A program made the translations under genes and the position numbers. 26,490 nucleotides of DNA from contig DGHD01000019.1 in NCBI GenBank assembly GCA_002392505.1, positions 2,457 to 28,946 on the forward strand, written 5' to 3'. The notes under the pieces were generated by a model. The model ran no database searches, was not told where the DNA came from, and saw only the letters and a program-made list of their open reading frames with translations. Shown one piece after another: positions 15,755 through 23,810 of this stretch. This stretch comes from Christensenella sp. UBA3857 (GTDB lineage Bacteria > Bacillota > Clostridia > Christensenellales > CAG-138). Numbering within the stretch: the first letter of the stretch is position 1; the number at the start of each line of letters is the position of its first letter.

Positions 15755-16495
15755 ATGATCAAGGAAAGGATAACCGAATACGCGCGCAGGAAATACGGCG
15801 CCGAGCCGGAGCATCTTTGGATGCGCTGGCCGGAATACGCCGTGCTCCGCCATAAGGACAACGGCAAATGGTTCGCGGTCCTGATGGGGATCACACCGGA
15901 CAGGCTGGGCATTAAGGGCGAGGGCATGATCGACGTGATGAACGTCAAGGTGGACGACCCTCTGCTTCTCGAGCTCATGATAAAGGAGCCGGGGCATTTT
16001 CGCGGCTGGCACATGAGCCGCAGGAACTGGATGACGGTGCTGCTCGACGGGACGGTCCCGTTTGAGGAGCTTGCGGCGCTCCTCGACAAGAGCTTTGCCG
16101 CGACCGCCTCCGCGCAGAAGAAAAAGGAGCTGCGCCCCAAGAAGGAGTGGCTCGTTCCGGCAAATCCGAAGTATTACGATATCGTAAGCGCATTCGGCGC
16201 TTCGGATGAAATAATGTGGAAACAGGGCGCGGGCATAAAGAAGGGCGATACGGTATTCATGTACGTCGGCGCGCCCGTATCGGCGATACTCTATAAATGC
16301 ACCGTCACGGAGACGGACGTCCCGTACAAATTCGCAGACGGGAAGCTCACGATAAAGAGCCTTATGCGGATAAAGCTTGTAAAAAGATATCCTGCGGACA
16401 AATTCACGTTCGGAAGGCTCAACGACGAATTCGGCATTTTCGCCGTGCGCGGTCCGCGCGGCGTGCCGAACGCGCTCTCGAAGGCGCTGAAATGA
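15755..16495 (+). CDS. YjbR/MmcQ-like protein fused to an EVE/PUA-like domain
   Basis: The 246-residue product has two domains. Residues 1-115 resemble the YjbR/MmcQ (CyaY-like) fold, with RWPEYAVLRHKDNGKWFAVLMGI, NVKVDDP and a tail HMSRRNWMTVLLDGTVP, where a Lys or Trp-rich strand is typical. Residues 131-246 look like an EVE/PUA-type domain: WLVPANPKYYDI, then the tryptophan of IMWKQG (155), then IKKGDTVFMYVGAP (161-174). EVE domains bind modified bases in DNA or RNA, and YjbR proteins are described as DNA-binding. A role in sensing nucleic acid modification is therefore a reasonable but unproven inference. A charged KKKELRPKK linker joins the parts. The ATG follows AAGGAG by five bases. 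The gene is alone in its transcript. Confidence 0.8.
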   Translation: MIKERITEYARRKYGAEPEHLWMRWPEYAVLRHKDNGKWFAVLMGITPDRLGIKGEGMIDVMNVKVDDPLLLELMIKEPGHFRGWHMSRRNWMTVLLDGTVPFEELAALLDKSFAATASAQKKKELRPKKEWLVPANPKYYDIVSAFGASDEIMWKQGAGIKKGDTVFMYVGAPVSAILYKCTVTETDVPYKFADGKLTIKSLMRIKLVKRYPADKFTFGRLNDEFGIFAVRGPRGVPNALSKALK

Positions 16496-16564
16496 AGCGC
16501 CGCATTCGGCCGCCTGCGGATCCATCGGCTCAGCGCCGGGACGATCTGTAAAAAACGCATAAAT

Positions 16565-16585
16565 AACCCCCGCAGTGCGGGGGTT
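16565..16585. terminator. Probable terminator hairpin between convergent genes
   Basis: A perfect 9-bp stem, AACCCCCGC at 16565-16573 with GCGGGGGTT at 16577-16585, encloses a three-base AGT loop. The T-tracts are short on both strands (TTTAATGTTAG and ATTTATG), so termination may be partial. It lies between the YjbR-EVE gene and the end of addB. Confidence 0.6.
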
Positions 16586-16590
16586 TAATG

Positions 16591-19500
16591 TTAGTTCCTT
16601 CCGAAGTACGAATCGGCGCTCATCGGGTAGATATCGCGGAATCCGCCGGAGCTGAGATCCGGATCGAACCTGCAGATATCGCCGTAGGGACAGATGCTGC
16701 AGGCGGTCCTGTTTTTCCCGAGGACCCGTGCGGGTGAGATCGCGGCGTCGCCCTCGAATATCCTTTCGAGCGTGCGCCCCGCCATACGCTTGGCAAACGA
16801 TATTACCTCGCCGAGCTCATCCTCGTCGACGAGCCCCGTGCCGACGGGGACGCCTTTCGTATCGTATTTCACCTTAACGACGGAGGACGCTCCGTCGAAT
16901 TCCTCGGTGGCTTTGAGCACGGAGGCGTCCCTCAGCGAAAGCCCGTTCAGACGGAATTTCTCGAGGAGCTTCTCGCTCAATTCCTTCACCGCCTCGCCGC
17001 CGTCGCCCGAGGTCGACGGGACGTCCGTGATAGGCATATAGTACATGCCCACGGTGTCGGCGGCGCCGACTGCCGCGGCGTAGAGCGGCAGCTGCAGCTG
17101 GAGCCCGGCGTTCAGCTCGGCGAAGGAGAAATCCTTGCCGCCAAGTTTATAGTCTACGATGCGGCTCATGCCGCCGTCGGCGGAATCGAGCCTGTCGACG
17201 ACGCCGCTTATGAAGAAGGAGGCGTCGCCCGCGTTTATGCGAAGGGGCGGGAACACGGAATCCGGCTTGCCGAAGCTTATCTCGGAGCCCGCGGGGCGGA
17301 ACGAACCGCGCGCGATATGCCTCGTCACGGCGCAGCAGGTGTACTGCACGGTCTCTATCACGCCGGGCAGACGCGCGCGCTGCCTTGCGGTGTCCATCAA
17401 TAGGTACCCCTTTTCGGAATTCATTATGGGCGGGACTATCTCGCGAAGTATCGCGAACGTCTTCTCGTCGTCGATCCCGAGCCAGTCGAGCCCGTTATCG
17501 GCGACGTACTTGACGTAAGCGTCCAGAACGTCGTGATAGAACGATCCGAGGTCGGTGTTCTTCTGACGGCGCTCCTTTCGCTCCTTAGCCTTTAAGCCGA
17601 ACTGTATGAAATGGCGGAACGGGCAGCCGTTGAACGCCTCAAGACGCGAGGCAGAGCCGTAAAGACTCCTTCCGTAGAGCTTCCCCGCGAGCGCTTTTCC
17701 GAGGGGCTTTACCTCGCCGAACCCGAACGCCTCGTCCGTCATGGTCTTGAACGCGCCGCGGTATTCGTCCCTGACGGAGAAATGCGCGGCAAGAAGGGCG
17801 GTCTCCCCGTCCTTTATTCCCGTATCTATCATGCGGCGCAGCCTCCGCCCGAGGGTGCGGTACGCAAGCTCCTCGTTGCCGAGGGGCGGCGGAAGGAGCG
17901 AGCCGTCCGTCACGGGAATAAGCGGGAACACTTCCTTAAGATTCCCTATTATCCGGCAGGGCAGGGCGGGGGAATCCATCGCGCCCGCGCCCGCTATGCT
18001 CGTGGGATAGGAGAAGCCTATCTCCTCCTTTGCCTTTGAAAGCGCGGAGTAGACGGCGAACGAATCGCCGTCGGAGAGGCTTTTGGTGTTCTGCCAAAGC
18101 TCATACCCCAGGTCGTTCAGCTTTTTAAGATCCGCGTCGTCGATAACGCCGTCGTCCGTGCGCATGCGCGGGAAAAGTCCCTCGTTCATGCCGAGTACAA
18201 TGATGAGACGCACTTCCTTCGAGCGGGTCCTTTCGACGGAGCCGACGAGCACCTGATCGAGGGTGGTCGGTATCGCGTTTATCTCATGCGCGGCAAAGCC
18301 CTCCTTCACGACGGAGATGTATCGCTTGAGACCGATGTTCTCGCTGCCCATTATAACGTAAAGCTGGTCGAGCACCTCGAGCACGGTGTTTATCACCTGC
18401 GCGTTCTCCTCCTCCTCGCGGAAGCGCCCTTCCTCGTGAAGACGCGCGCAGAGCTCGCTCTGTTTCCCGTACAGATCGAGATCGGACAAAAGGGAATGGA
18501 TCGCGCGGGTGCGCGACTCGCAGGAGCCGTTCATAAGCGCTTCCTTAAAGCGGATCAGCGGCTCCATAACGCGTCGGCGGATATCCTCCGGCGCGCCTTC
18601 GTCGGTGAAAGCCTCGGTCAGGCGGCTTCCGAAAAAGCCTTTTGAAAGCAGGTAATTTTCAAATATCTCCGCCTCCTCGGGGGAGACGTCCATAAAGCCC
18701 GATTTGACCGCGGAAAGCACGTTTGCCGCGTCGAACCCGCGCTCGGCGGCGCGCAGGGCGGAGAGTATCAGAAGCGCGACGGGGTGCGATGCAAGGCTCG
18801 TGCCCGCGTCGGTAAAATACGGTATCCCGTATGCGCCGAATATGCGCGCGATGACCGGCGCATAGCCCTTAAGGTCGCTGACGATCACCGCCATGTCGCA
18901 AAAGCGCATGCCGTTCATCGCCGCAGCGCGAATCTTTTCCGCGGCGGCGGCGGTCTCGTCGGTACGGTTTGAATAGAACGCTATCGAAAGCCCCTCCGGC
19001 TCGCCCTCGAATTTGGTGGAAGGGAAGCTGAAAAGCTCCCTCTCCATATGCCTTATCGCAGGGGATGCGGAAAGCATGCTCCCGTTAAGCCTCGTCACTA
19101 AATAAGGGACGCCCTCCTCGTCCGCAATGGTCTTCAGCCGCTCGAATGCGTTTATCTCCGGACGGAATATAGCGCCCTCGCCCACGGTCAGCGCGGCGGT
19201 AACGCCCGCGGCGTGCGAGAGCATCGCGCGGAAGGCGGGATACGAATGCTCGTGCATGGTGTCGCCGCCGTCGATGAATACGTAAGCGCCATTTATGAAC
19301 GACTCGCCGATGCGGCTTATCATCTCCCGGATCATATCCTCCGAATCGATATAGCGGCCGCGGCAGCGCTCTTCAAGGTCGGAATAGATGAGCGCGATAT
19401 CCTTCAGCTTGTCGTGAAGGGGGCTGCCTGCGCCTATGCGGTCCGCGGCGGCGGAAACGTCTTCGGCGCTCATAGAGCATCTTTTGAACCGCGCAATAAG

Positions 19501-19884
19501 AGAGTCGCATTCCGCGGGGAAGCCCCGGCTCTCGCTCGAGCGGCGGAATATCGTGAGATCCCTTTGGCAGGCGTCCGTACAGCGGCGTATCAGCATGAGC
19601 CGCCCCTGCGCGGAGAGGAACGCGCGCTTCTCGCCGATAAGGTCGAGCACGCGCCTCGCAAGGGGCTTCCATGAGGTGACGGTAACGCCGAAAAGACCTC
19701 CGCCGAGCACGTCGGAAAGACGGGCTTCGGTCTCGAAGGTCGCCTGCTCGGGCACGATCACGATGCACTCGGCGGCCGTTCCGGTCTCCTTCACCGCTTT
19801 TATGCGCTCAAAAAGCGCCTGCGTCTTGCCGGCGCCGGCCCTTCCCAATATGAATTCAAGCGTGCATGCCATACTGTTATCCAT
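16591..19884 (-). CDS. addB: AddB-type helicase-nuclease subunit (RexB/AddB family)
   Basis: AddB partners AddA in processing double-strand DNA ends for RecA-dependent repair. The 1097-residue product has the family N-terminus with the P-loop GRAGAGKT (14-21) and VPEQATFETE. The C-terminal nuclease domain has motifs GSFYHDVLDAY (780-790), GVVDRLD (894-900), DYK (911-913) and QLQLPLY. The four iron-sulfur cysteines are Cys753 (NGCPFRHF) and Cys1062, Cys1065 and Cys1071 (CSICPYGDIC). All catalytic and cluster residues are present, so it appears functional. The ATG at 19884 follows GAGGG at eight bases. A second ATG at 19872 is possible. It overlaps the NlpC/P60 gene by 8 bases. The usual partner gene addA is not next to it. 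Confidence 0.92.
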   Translation of the reverse strand: MDNSMACTLEFILGRAGAGKTQALFERIKAVKETGTAAECIVIVPEQATFETEARLSDVLGGGLFGVTVTSWKPLARRVLDLIGEKRAFLSAQGRLMLIRRCTDACQRDLTIFRRSSESRGFPAECDSLIARFKRCSMSAEDVSAAADRIGAGSPLHDKLKDIALIYSDLEERCRGRYIDSEDMIREMISRIGESFINGAYVFIDGGDTMHEHSYPAFRAMLSHAAGVTAALTVGEGAIFRPEINAFERLKTIADEEGVPYLVTRLNGSMLSASPAIRHMERELFSFPSTKFEGEPEGLSIAFYSNRTDETAAAAEKIRAAAMNGMRFCDMAVIVSDLKGYAPVIARIFGAYGIPYFTDAGTSLASHPVALLILSALRAAERGFDAANVLSAVKSGFMDVSPEEAEIFENYLLSKGFFGSRLTEAFTDEGAPEDIRRRVMEPLIRFKEALMNGSCESRTRAIHSLLSDLDLYGKQSELCARLHEEGRFREEEENAQVINTVLEVLDQLYVIMGSENIGLKRYISVVKEGFAAHEINAIPTTLDQVLVGSVERTRSKEVRLIIVLGMNEGLFPRMRTDDGVIDDADLKKLNDLGYELWQNTKSLSDGDSFAVYSALSKAKEEIGFSYPTSIAGAGAMDSPALPCRIIGNLKEVFPLIPVTDGSLLPPPLGNEELAYRTLGRRLRRMIDTGIKDGETALLAAHFSVRDEYRGAFKTMTDEAFGFGEVKPLGKALAGKLYGRSLYGSASRLEAFNGCPFRHFIQFGLKAKERKERRQKNTDLGSFYHDVLDAYVKYVADNGLDWLGIDDEKTFAILREIVPPIMNSEKGYLLMDTARQRARLPGVIETVQYTCCAVTRHIARGSFRPAGSEISFGKPDSVFPPLRINAGDASFFISGVVDRLDSADGGMSRIVDYKLGGKDFSFAELNAGLQLQLPLYAAAVGAADTVGMYYMPITDVPSTSGDGGEAVKELSEKLLEKFRLNGLSLRDASVLKATEEFDGASSVVKVKYDTKGVPVGTGLVDEDELGEVISFAKRMAGRTLERIFEGDAAISPARVLGKNRTACSICPYGDICRFDPDLSSGGFRDIYPMSADSYFGRN

Positions 19885-20518
19885 CCTGCTCGCCCTCAAA
19901 GGGACGCCTGAAATAGTTGAAAACGCCGTCCGAATAGGTGACGACGACGGTATCGTAAACGTTGGAGCAATGTATGAAAACGGGCTTGTCCTTATAGTAG
20001 CCAATGCAGACGCCGATATGGTTGCCGCTCGAGCCGGGGTATTTGTTCGTAAAGCCCAGATCGCCGGGACGCAGCTCGGACTTGTCTATCCCGCGCGAGA
20101 GCATCCATTGGTTCCACGTGCCCTCGCCTATATCGGCGGGTGACACGCCCGCCTGCACGTATGACCACGTGACGAAGCCGGAGCAGTCGAGCCCGAACGG
20201 CCGCTCGCTGCCGGAGGAGGAGCTGCCGTCGCTCGTAACGGTGCGCAGCTCGCCCCATTTGGGGCATTCGCCGGGCTCGTTGTATTTGCCGCCCCAAAAA
20301 TACTTCACCCTGCCGAGGAGCGAAACCGCCTTTGTCACGGCGATGCGCTCCGTTTCTGAGGGGTATTCGTTTTTGCCGAGCACGGAGGCGACCTCGCTTT
20401 CGGTCAGCGGACCGGAGCGCTTCACAAAGCTTTTGAGCTTTGCGAAGCCGAAATAAACAAGCCCCGCGGCGACGCCGCAGAGAATGGCTATCAAAAAGTA
20501 ACGCAGATGCTTCTTCAT
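19877..20518 (-). CDS. NlpC/P60 family cell-wall peptidase, membrane-anchored
   Basis: The 213-residue product has a basic N-terminus and one hydrophobic segment (residues 8-24), probably an uncleaved anchor. An NlpC/P60 domain follows, with catalytic Cys112 (LDCSGFVTWSY), His167 (NHIGVCIGY) and a third polar position at His183 (FIHCS). The ELRPGDLGF motif (149-156) precedes the histidine, as in the family. It likely cleaves peptidoglycan stem peptides. A Ser/Gly insert (98-104) lies just before the cysteine. The ATG at 20518 was chosen because it gives the anchor. There is no good ribosome site before it, and a promoter -10 box ends only seven bases upstream. Its coding end overlaps addB, an unrelated partner, so the two are probably one transcript. 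Confidence 0.85.
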   Translation of the reverse strand: MKKHLRYFLIAILCGVAAGLVYFGFAKLKSFVKRSGPLTESEVASVLGKNEYPSETERIAVTKAVSLLGRVKYFWGGKYNEPGECPKWGELRTVTSDGSSSSGSERPFGLDCSGFVTWSYVQAGVSPADIGEGTWNQWMLSRGIDKSELRPGDLGFTNKYPGSSGNHIGVCIGYYKDKPVFIHCSNVYDTVVVTYSDGVFNYFRRPFEGEQDG

Positions 20519-20525
20519 ATATTTG

Positions 20526-20554
20526 ATTTTACCATAGATCGGCGGCTCAATCAA
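20526..20554 (-). promoter_or_regulatory. Promoter predicting a leaderless NlpC/P60 transcript
   Basis: On the minus strand the -35 box is TTGATT (20549-20554), the spacer is 17 bp and the -10 box is TAAAAT (20526-20531) preceded by TGG (extended -10). Only seven bases separate the -10 box from the ATG at 20518-20516, so transcription would start at or very near the start codon. Confidence 0.6.
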
Positions 20555-20576
20555 TACGCAGCGGGGCAAAAACAGC

Positions 20577-20605
20577 TTGCAAAAAAGGCGGGGCGGGGTT
20601 AAAAT
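20577..20605 (+). promoter_or_regulatory. Sigma-A promoter for the ychF operon
   Basis: The -35 box is TTGCAA (20577-20582), the spacer is 17 bp of G-rich sequence and the -10 box is TAAAAT (20600-20605). The ribosome site CGGAGGCGG lies at 20631-20639, just before the ATG at 20643. Confidence 0.7.
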
Positions 20606-20642
20606 GTATATGTAAAAATATGCATCTTCTCGGAGGCGGAAT

Positions 20643-21731
20643 ATGAAATTAGGCGTTATCGGTCTTCCCAACGTGGGCAAATCCACTCTTTTCAACGCGA
20701 TCACACAGGCGGGCGCGCAGGCGGCGAACTATCCCTTCTGCACTATCGAGCCGAACGTGGGCGTCGTAGCCGTGCCGGATGAAAGGCTCGACGTGCTGGC
20801 AAAGATGTACGACCCGCAGAAGTACACCCCCGCCACGATAGAGTTCGTGGATATCGCGGGGCTCGTGCGGGACGCGCACAGGGGCGAGGGGCTCGGCAAC
20901 AAGTTCCTTTCCCATATAAGGGAGGTAGACGCCGTGGTGCACGTCGTCCGCTGTTTCGAGGACGACAACATAGTCCACGTGGACGGCTCCGTCGATCCCA
21001 TCCGCGATATGGAGACCATAAATATCGAGCTGATCTTTGCCGATATGGAGACGATCGAGCGCAGGCTCGACAAGGCGAGGAAGTCCGCCAAATCCGGCGA
21101 TAAGAAATTCCTTCACGAGATAGAGCTCTGCGAGCGCATCTACGCGCATCTTGAAAAGCAGCTGCCCGTCCGCTCCATGCCGCAGACCGACGAGGAGCGC
21201 GAGGAGATCGCCCAGTTCTTCCTTCTCACCACGAAGCCCGTCATATACGCCGCGAACATAGCGGAGGACGAGATCGGAACGGAGACCGAGAACGTGAAGA
21301 AGCTGAAGGAGCAGGCGGCGAAGGAGGGCGCGGAGGTGATAGTCGTCTCCGCCAAGGTGGAGGAGGAGCTTTCGAGCCTCTCTCCCGAGGAAAAGAAGGA
21401 GTTCATCGAGGAGCTCGGCATTGGCGAGAGCGGTCTCGATAAGCTCGTCAAGGCGGGCTACAGGCTCCTCGGTCTGATAAGCTTCCTTACGGCGGGACCC
21501 AAGGAGGTCCGCGCATGGACAATAACCAAGGGCACGAAGGCGCCCCAGGCGGCGGGCAAGATCCACACCGATTTCGAGCGCGGCTTCATCCGCGCGGAGG
21601 TCGTCCATTACGACACGCTCATCGAAAACGGCACCATGCAGGCATGCAAGGAAAAGGGGCTCGTCCGCTCCGAGGGCAAGGACTATGTAATGCAGGACGG
21701 AGACATTGTGGTGTTCAGGTTCAACGTGTAA
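20643..21731 (+). CDS. ychF: YchF/OLA1-type ribosome-associated GTPase/ATPase
   Basis: YchF is a conserved cytoplasmic P-loop NTPase, in the Obg group, that binds ribosomes and prefers ATP. The 362-residue length is within one residue of the E. coli protein. The G1 loop is GLPNVGKST (7-15). The G3 region is DIAGLVRDAHRGEGLGNKFL, with the hydrophobic residue after DxxG that marks YchF. The non-canonical G4 is AANIAEDE, consistent with the family's relaxed base specificity. A coiled coil sits in the middle, and the C-terminal TGS domain spans about 278-361 (TITKGTKAPQAAGKIH, YVMQDGDIVVFRFNV). The ribosome site is strong. The gene heads a plus-strand cluster and is divergent from the NlpC/addB pair. 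Confidence 0.97.
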   Translation: MKLGVIGLPNVGKSTLFNAITQAGAQAANYPFCTIEPNVGVVAVPDERLDVLAKMYDPQKYTPATIEFVDIAGLVRDAHRGEGLGNKFLSHIREVDAVVHVVRCFEDDNIVHVDGSVDPIRDMETINIELIFADMETIERRLDKARKSAKSGDKKFLHEIELCERIYAHLEKQLPVRSMPQTDEEREEIAQFFLLTTKPVIYAANIAEDEIGTETENVKKLKEQAAKEGAEVIVVSAKVEEELSSLSPEEKKEFIEELGIGESGLDKLVKAGYRLLGLISFLTAGPKEVRAWTITKGTKAPQAAGKIHTDFERGFIRAEVVHYDTLIENGTMQACKEKGLVRSEGKDYVMQDGDIVVFRFNV

Positions 21732-21743
21732 AGGAGGACGGCT

Positions 21744-22718
21744 GTGAAAAGGGTCATTGCGCTGATCCTCTCCGCGCTGCTTCTGGCGGCGTTCTGCGGC
21801 TGCAAAAAAACGCCGCAGTACGCTCCCGATCCGGAGGAGACGGAGAAGGTGACAGTGGAGGAGCTGCTGCCCGATTGGCAGGCGAGCGAGAAGGACGGAT
21901 GGTATTATTATAAGGACGTGACCCCACAGATGGTCCGGGATTTCACCGACAGGCGCGCAGCGGAGGGCTTTACCCTCCTCGAGAACGAGGAAGGCAAATG
22001 GGGCAAGATGCTCTACCGGGGCGACGCGTGGATAAATATCTCGGACAACGCCGAATCGGAAAAGAATTGTTCGATACAGGTCATCCTGAGGACGCACGAC
22101 GGCGGCATGGGCGCCCAGGAGGCGTTTGCCCTGATCAGCGCGGAGGTCGCGGCGAACACCAGACCGTGGACGAACACCGCCAACGCCCCGAGGAACCTTG
22201 CCGCGGTGCTCGAGATATCTCCCGAGGGCTTTTATGAGGCGACGGGAGCGCAGGTTTTCCGCGCGCTGTTCGACGGTTCGCCATATAAGGATTCAAAGGA
22301 TCTCGCGTTCAGCGAGGCGACGTTTATCTGCGCCCGGAAAGGGGCGCTGGAGGTAAGAAGCTTCTCCGCTGCTGCCGCCGATATCGACGGCGACGGCGCA
22401 AACGAGGCGATAACGATCGGTTACGGATACGGGTCCGGAGTTGTCGATTTCATTTTCGAGTCTTTCGGCATAAAGAACGGCGAGCTCGTAAGCGAGGCGC
22501 GTACGGTGTACACCATGAAATTCGGAAAAATCTCCCTTACCGCGCGCGGCGGCAAGCCTTACATGGTATGGGAGAAACAGGTCGAGCATCCCGGCGAGGA
22601 CGTAACTTTCGACGATCCCGTTGAATTCGAGCTTTTAGTTGAAAACGGAGATGTGCAGATAAACGATCCCGATAACCTGCTGAAAGCGTTAATCAGCGGC
22701 AGCGCATATTACAATTGA
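21744..22718 (+). CDS. Hypothetical lipoprotein with a calcium-type DxDxDG motif
   Basis: I do not recognise a named family for the whole protein. The 324-residue product starts with GTG after a perfect AAGGAGG (21731-21737), directly behind ychF. The signal peptide leads to a lipobox-like AAFCGC, with the likely lipid-bearing Cys at 18 or 20. Near residue 213 there is DIDGDGANE, a Ca2+-binding loop like those of FG-GAP/VCBS repeats, in the segment AADIDGDGANEAITIGYGYG. Such loops usually occur in beta-propeller proteins, but only one copy is visible. The preceding region (50-130) is rich in Trp and Tyr and has no obvious enzyme motif. It is likely a surface-exposed sensor or binding protein, which is inference. 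Confidence 0.78.
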   Translation: MKRVIALILSALLLAAFCGCKKTPQYAPDPEETEKVTVEELLPDWQASEKDGWYYYKDVTPQMVRDFTDRRAAEGFTLLENEEGKWGKMLYRGDAWINISDNAESEKNCSIQVILRTHDGGMGAQEAFALISAEVAANTRPWTNTANAPRNLAAVLEISPEGFYEATGAQVFRALFDGSPYKDSKDLAFSEATFICARKGALEVRSFSAAAADIDGDGANEAITIGYGYGSGVVDFIFESFGIKNGELVSEARTVYTMKFGKISLTARGGKPYMVWEKQVEHPGEDVTFDDPVEFELLVENGDVQINDPDNLLKALISGSAYYN

Positions 22719-22734
22719 TAAAGAAGGAACAAAC

Positions 22735-23208
22735 ATGAATTACGAAACCGATATCTTGAAGCTTTTTGATGAAAAATGGGCGCTCGTCACAGCGGGGGAT
22801 CTTGACGATTTCAACGCGATGACCATTTCCTGGGGCGGCATGGGCACGCTGTGGAACAAGCCCGTCGCCACCGTTTACGTGAAGCCCGTCAGGTACACCC
22901 ACGAGTTTATGGAGGCAAACGACTATTTCACTGTGTCGTTTTTCGACGAGAAGTACAGGAAGGCGCTCTCCGTGATGGGCACGAAGTCCGGAAGGGACTG
23001 CGACAAGGTCGCTCTCGCAGGGCTCACTCCCGTAAGGATCGGCGACGGCATCGTCGGCTACGTGCAGGCGGCGAGCACGCTCGTCTGCCGCAAGATCTAC
23101 CGTCAGGATCTCGATACCGGCGCTATGCCGGAGGCGGTCATAGAGCGCTATTATGAGGAAGAGGCGCCCCACACCATGTACATCGGCGAGATAGTTGGTA
23201 TCGGCTGA
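22735..23208 (+). CDS. Flavin reductase-like FMN-binding protein
   Basis: The 157-residue product fits the flavin reductase-like (flavoredoxin) domain: WALVTAGDLDDFNAMTISWGGMG at the N-terminus with the substrate- or flavin-contacting strand, PVATVYVKPVRYTHEFM, and YFTVSFFDEKYRKAL with the following MGTKSGRDCDK. Such proteins bind FMN and act in electron transfer or supply reduced flavin to monooxygenases. An AAGGAA site lies before the ATG. The stop overlaps the GNAT start by one base (TGATG), so the two are coupled. It follows the lipoprotein gene by 16 bases and is probably in the ychF transcript. Physiological partner unknown. Confidence 0.85.
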   Translation: MNYETDILKLFDEKWALVTAGDLDDFNAMTISWGGMGTLWNKPVATVYVKPVRYTHEFMEANDYFTVSFFDEKYRKALSVMGTKSGRDCDKVALAGLTPVRIGDGIVGYVQAASTLVCRKIYRQDLDTGAMPEAVIERYYEEEAPHTMYIGEIVGIG

Positions 23209-23810
23209 TGACGGAGGATCGCGCAAAGCAGCTCATCCGCGAGGCGGCGGATATTATGACGGCTTATCCGGTGGAGACGGAGAGGCTTTATCTGCGTCTT
23301 TTCACGCCGGACGATCTCGAGGATTTTTTCGAGTACATCTCGCAGAAGGAGCTGCAAAGGCTCTCGGGCAATCCGGAGATAAATACGCGTAAGGAAGCGC
23401 GGGAGAGCCTTGAATGGCTCATCGGTCAGAACCGGATCTGTCCCACGCGCTTTGCGATAGTGCTTCGCGGGACGGGCAAGGTGATAGGCAATTTCTGCAT
23501 CAACTTCTATCCGTTCCTGCTTCACGACCCAGCGCTCGAAGGGAAAAAGGGGCTTTCGCTGTCGTTCGTGCTCAATGAGAACTATCAGCGGCGCGGTTTG
23601 ATGTCGGAGCTTTTGAAGAGGATCATAGATTACTTTTTGAAGGAGCACGGCTTCGATTTTATAAACGCCGGGTATTTCGATTTCAACGAGGGCTCGAAGC
23701 GCCTGCAGGAGAAGGCTGGCATGCATCCTTATATCGAGCATACCTTCGAGCATAACGGCGAAACGCTTAACGTGAAGGAAATGATGATATGCAGGGAAGA
23801 CCTGCAATAG
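23208..23810 (+). CDS. GNAT family N-acetyltransferase (RimJ/RimL type)
   Basis: The 200-residue product resembles ribosomal-protein-type GNAT acetyltransferases, which move an acetyl group from acetyl-CoA to an amine. TERLYLRLFTPDDLEDFFEY marks the N-terminal strand and helix. The pyrophosphate-binding loop is the variant QRRGLMSEL (127-135), and NEGSKRLQEKAGM (160-172) matches the C-terminal family helix. The loop has Leu-Met where Gly/Tyr is more usual, so acetyl-CoA binding should be checked. The start at 23208 overlaps the upstream stop, and an internal ATG at 23256 (residue 17) is an alternative closer to the family start. Substrate unknown. It is the last gene before a strong terminator. 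Confidence 0.82.
   Translation: MTEDRAKQLIREAADIMTAYPVETERLYLRLFTPDDLEDFFEYISQKELQRLSGNPEINTRKEARESLEWLIGQNRICPTRFAIVLRGTGKVIGNFCINFYPFLLHDPALEGKKGLSLSFVLNENYQRRGLMSELLKRIIDYFLKEHGFDFINAGYFDFNEGSKRLQEKAGMHPYIEHTFEHNGETLNVKEMMICREDLQ

Noticed and set aside
20649..22097. Long minus-strand open frame opposite ychF
   Set aside because: Mirrors the coding strand of a clearly recognised gene. GC-rich codon bias creates long antisense frames, and there is no ribosome site or family match.
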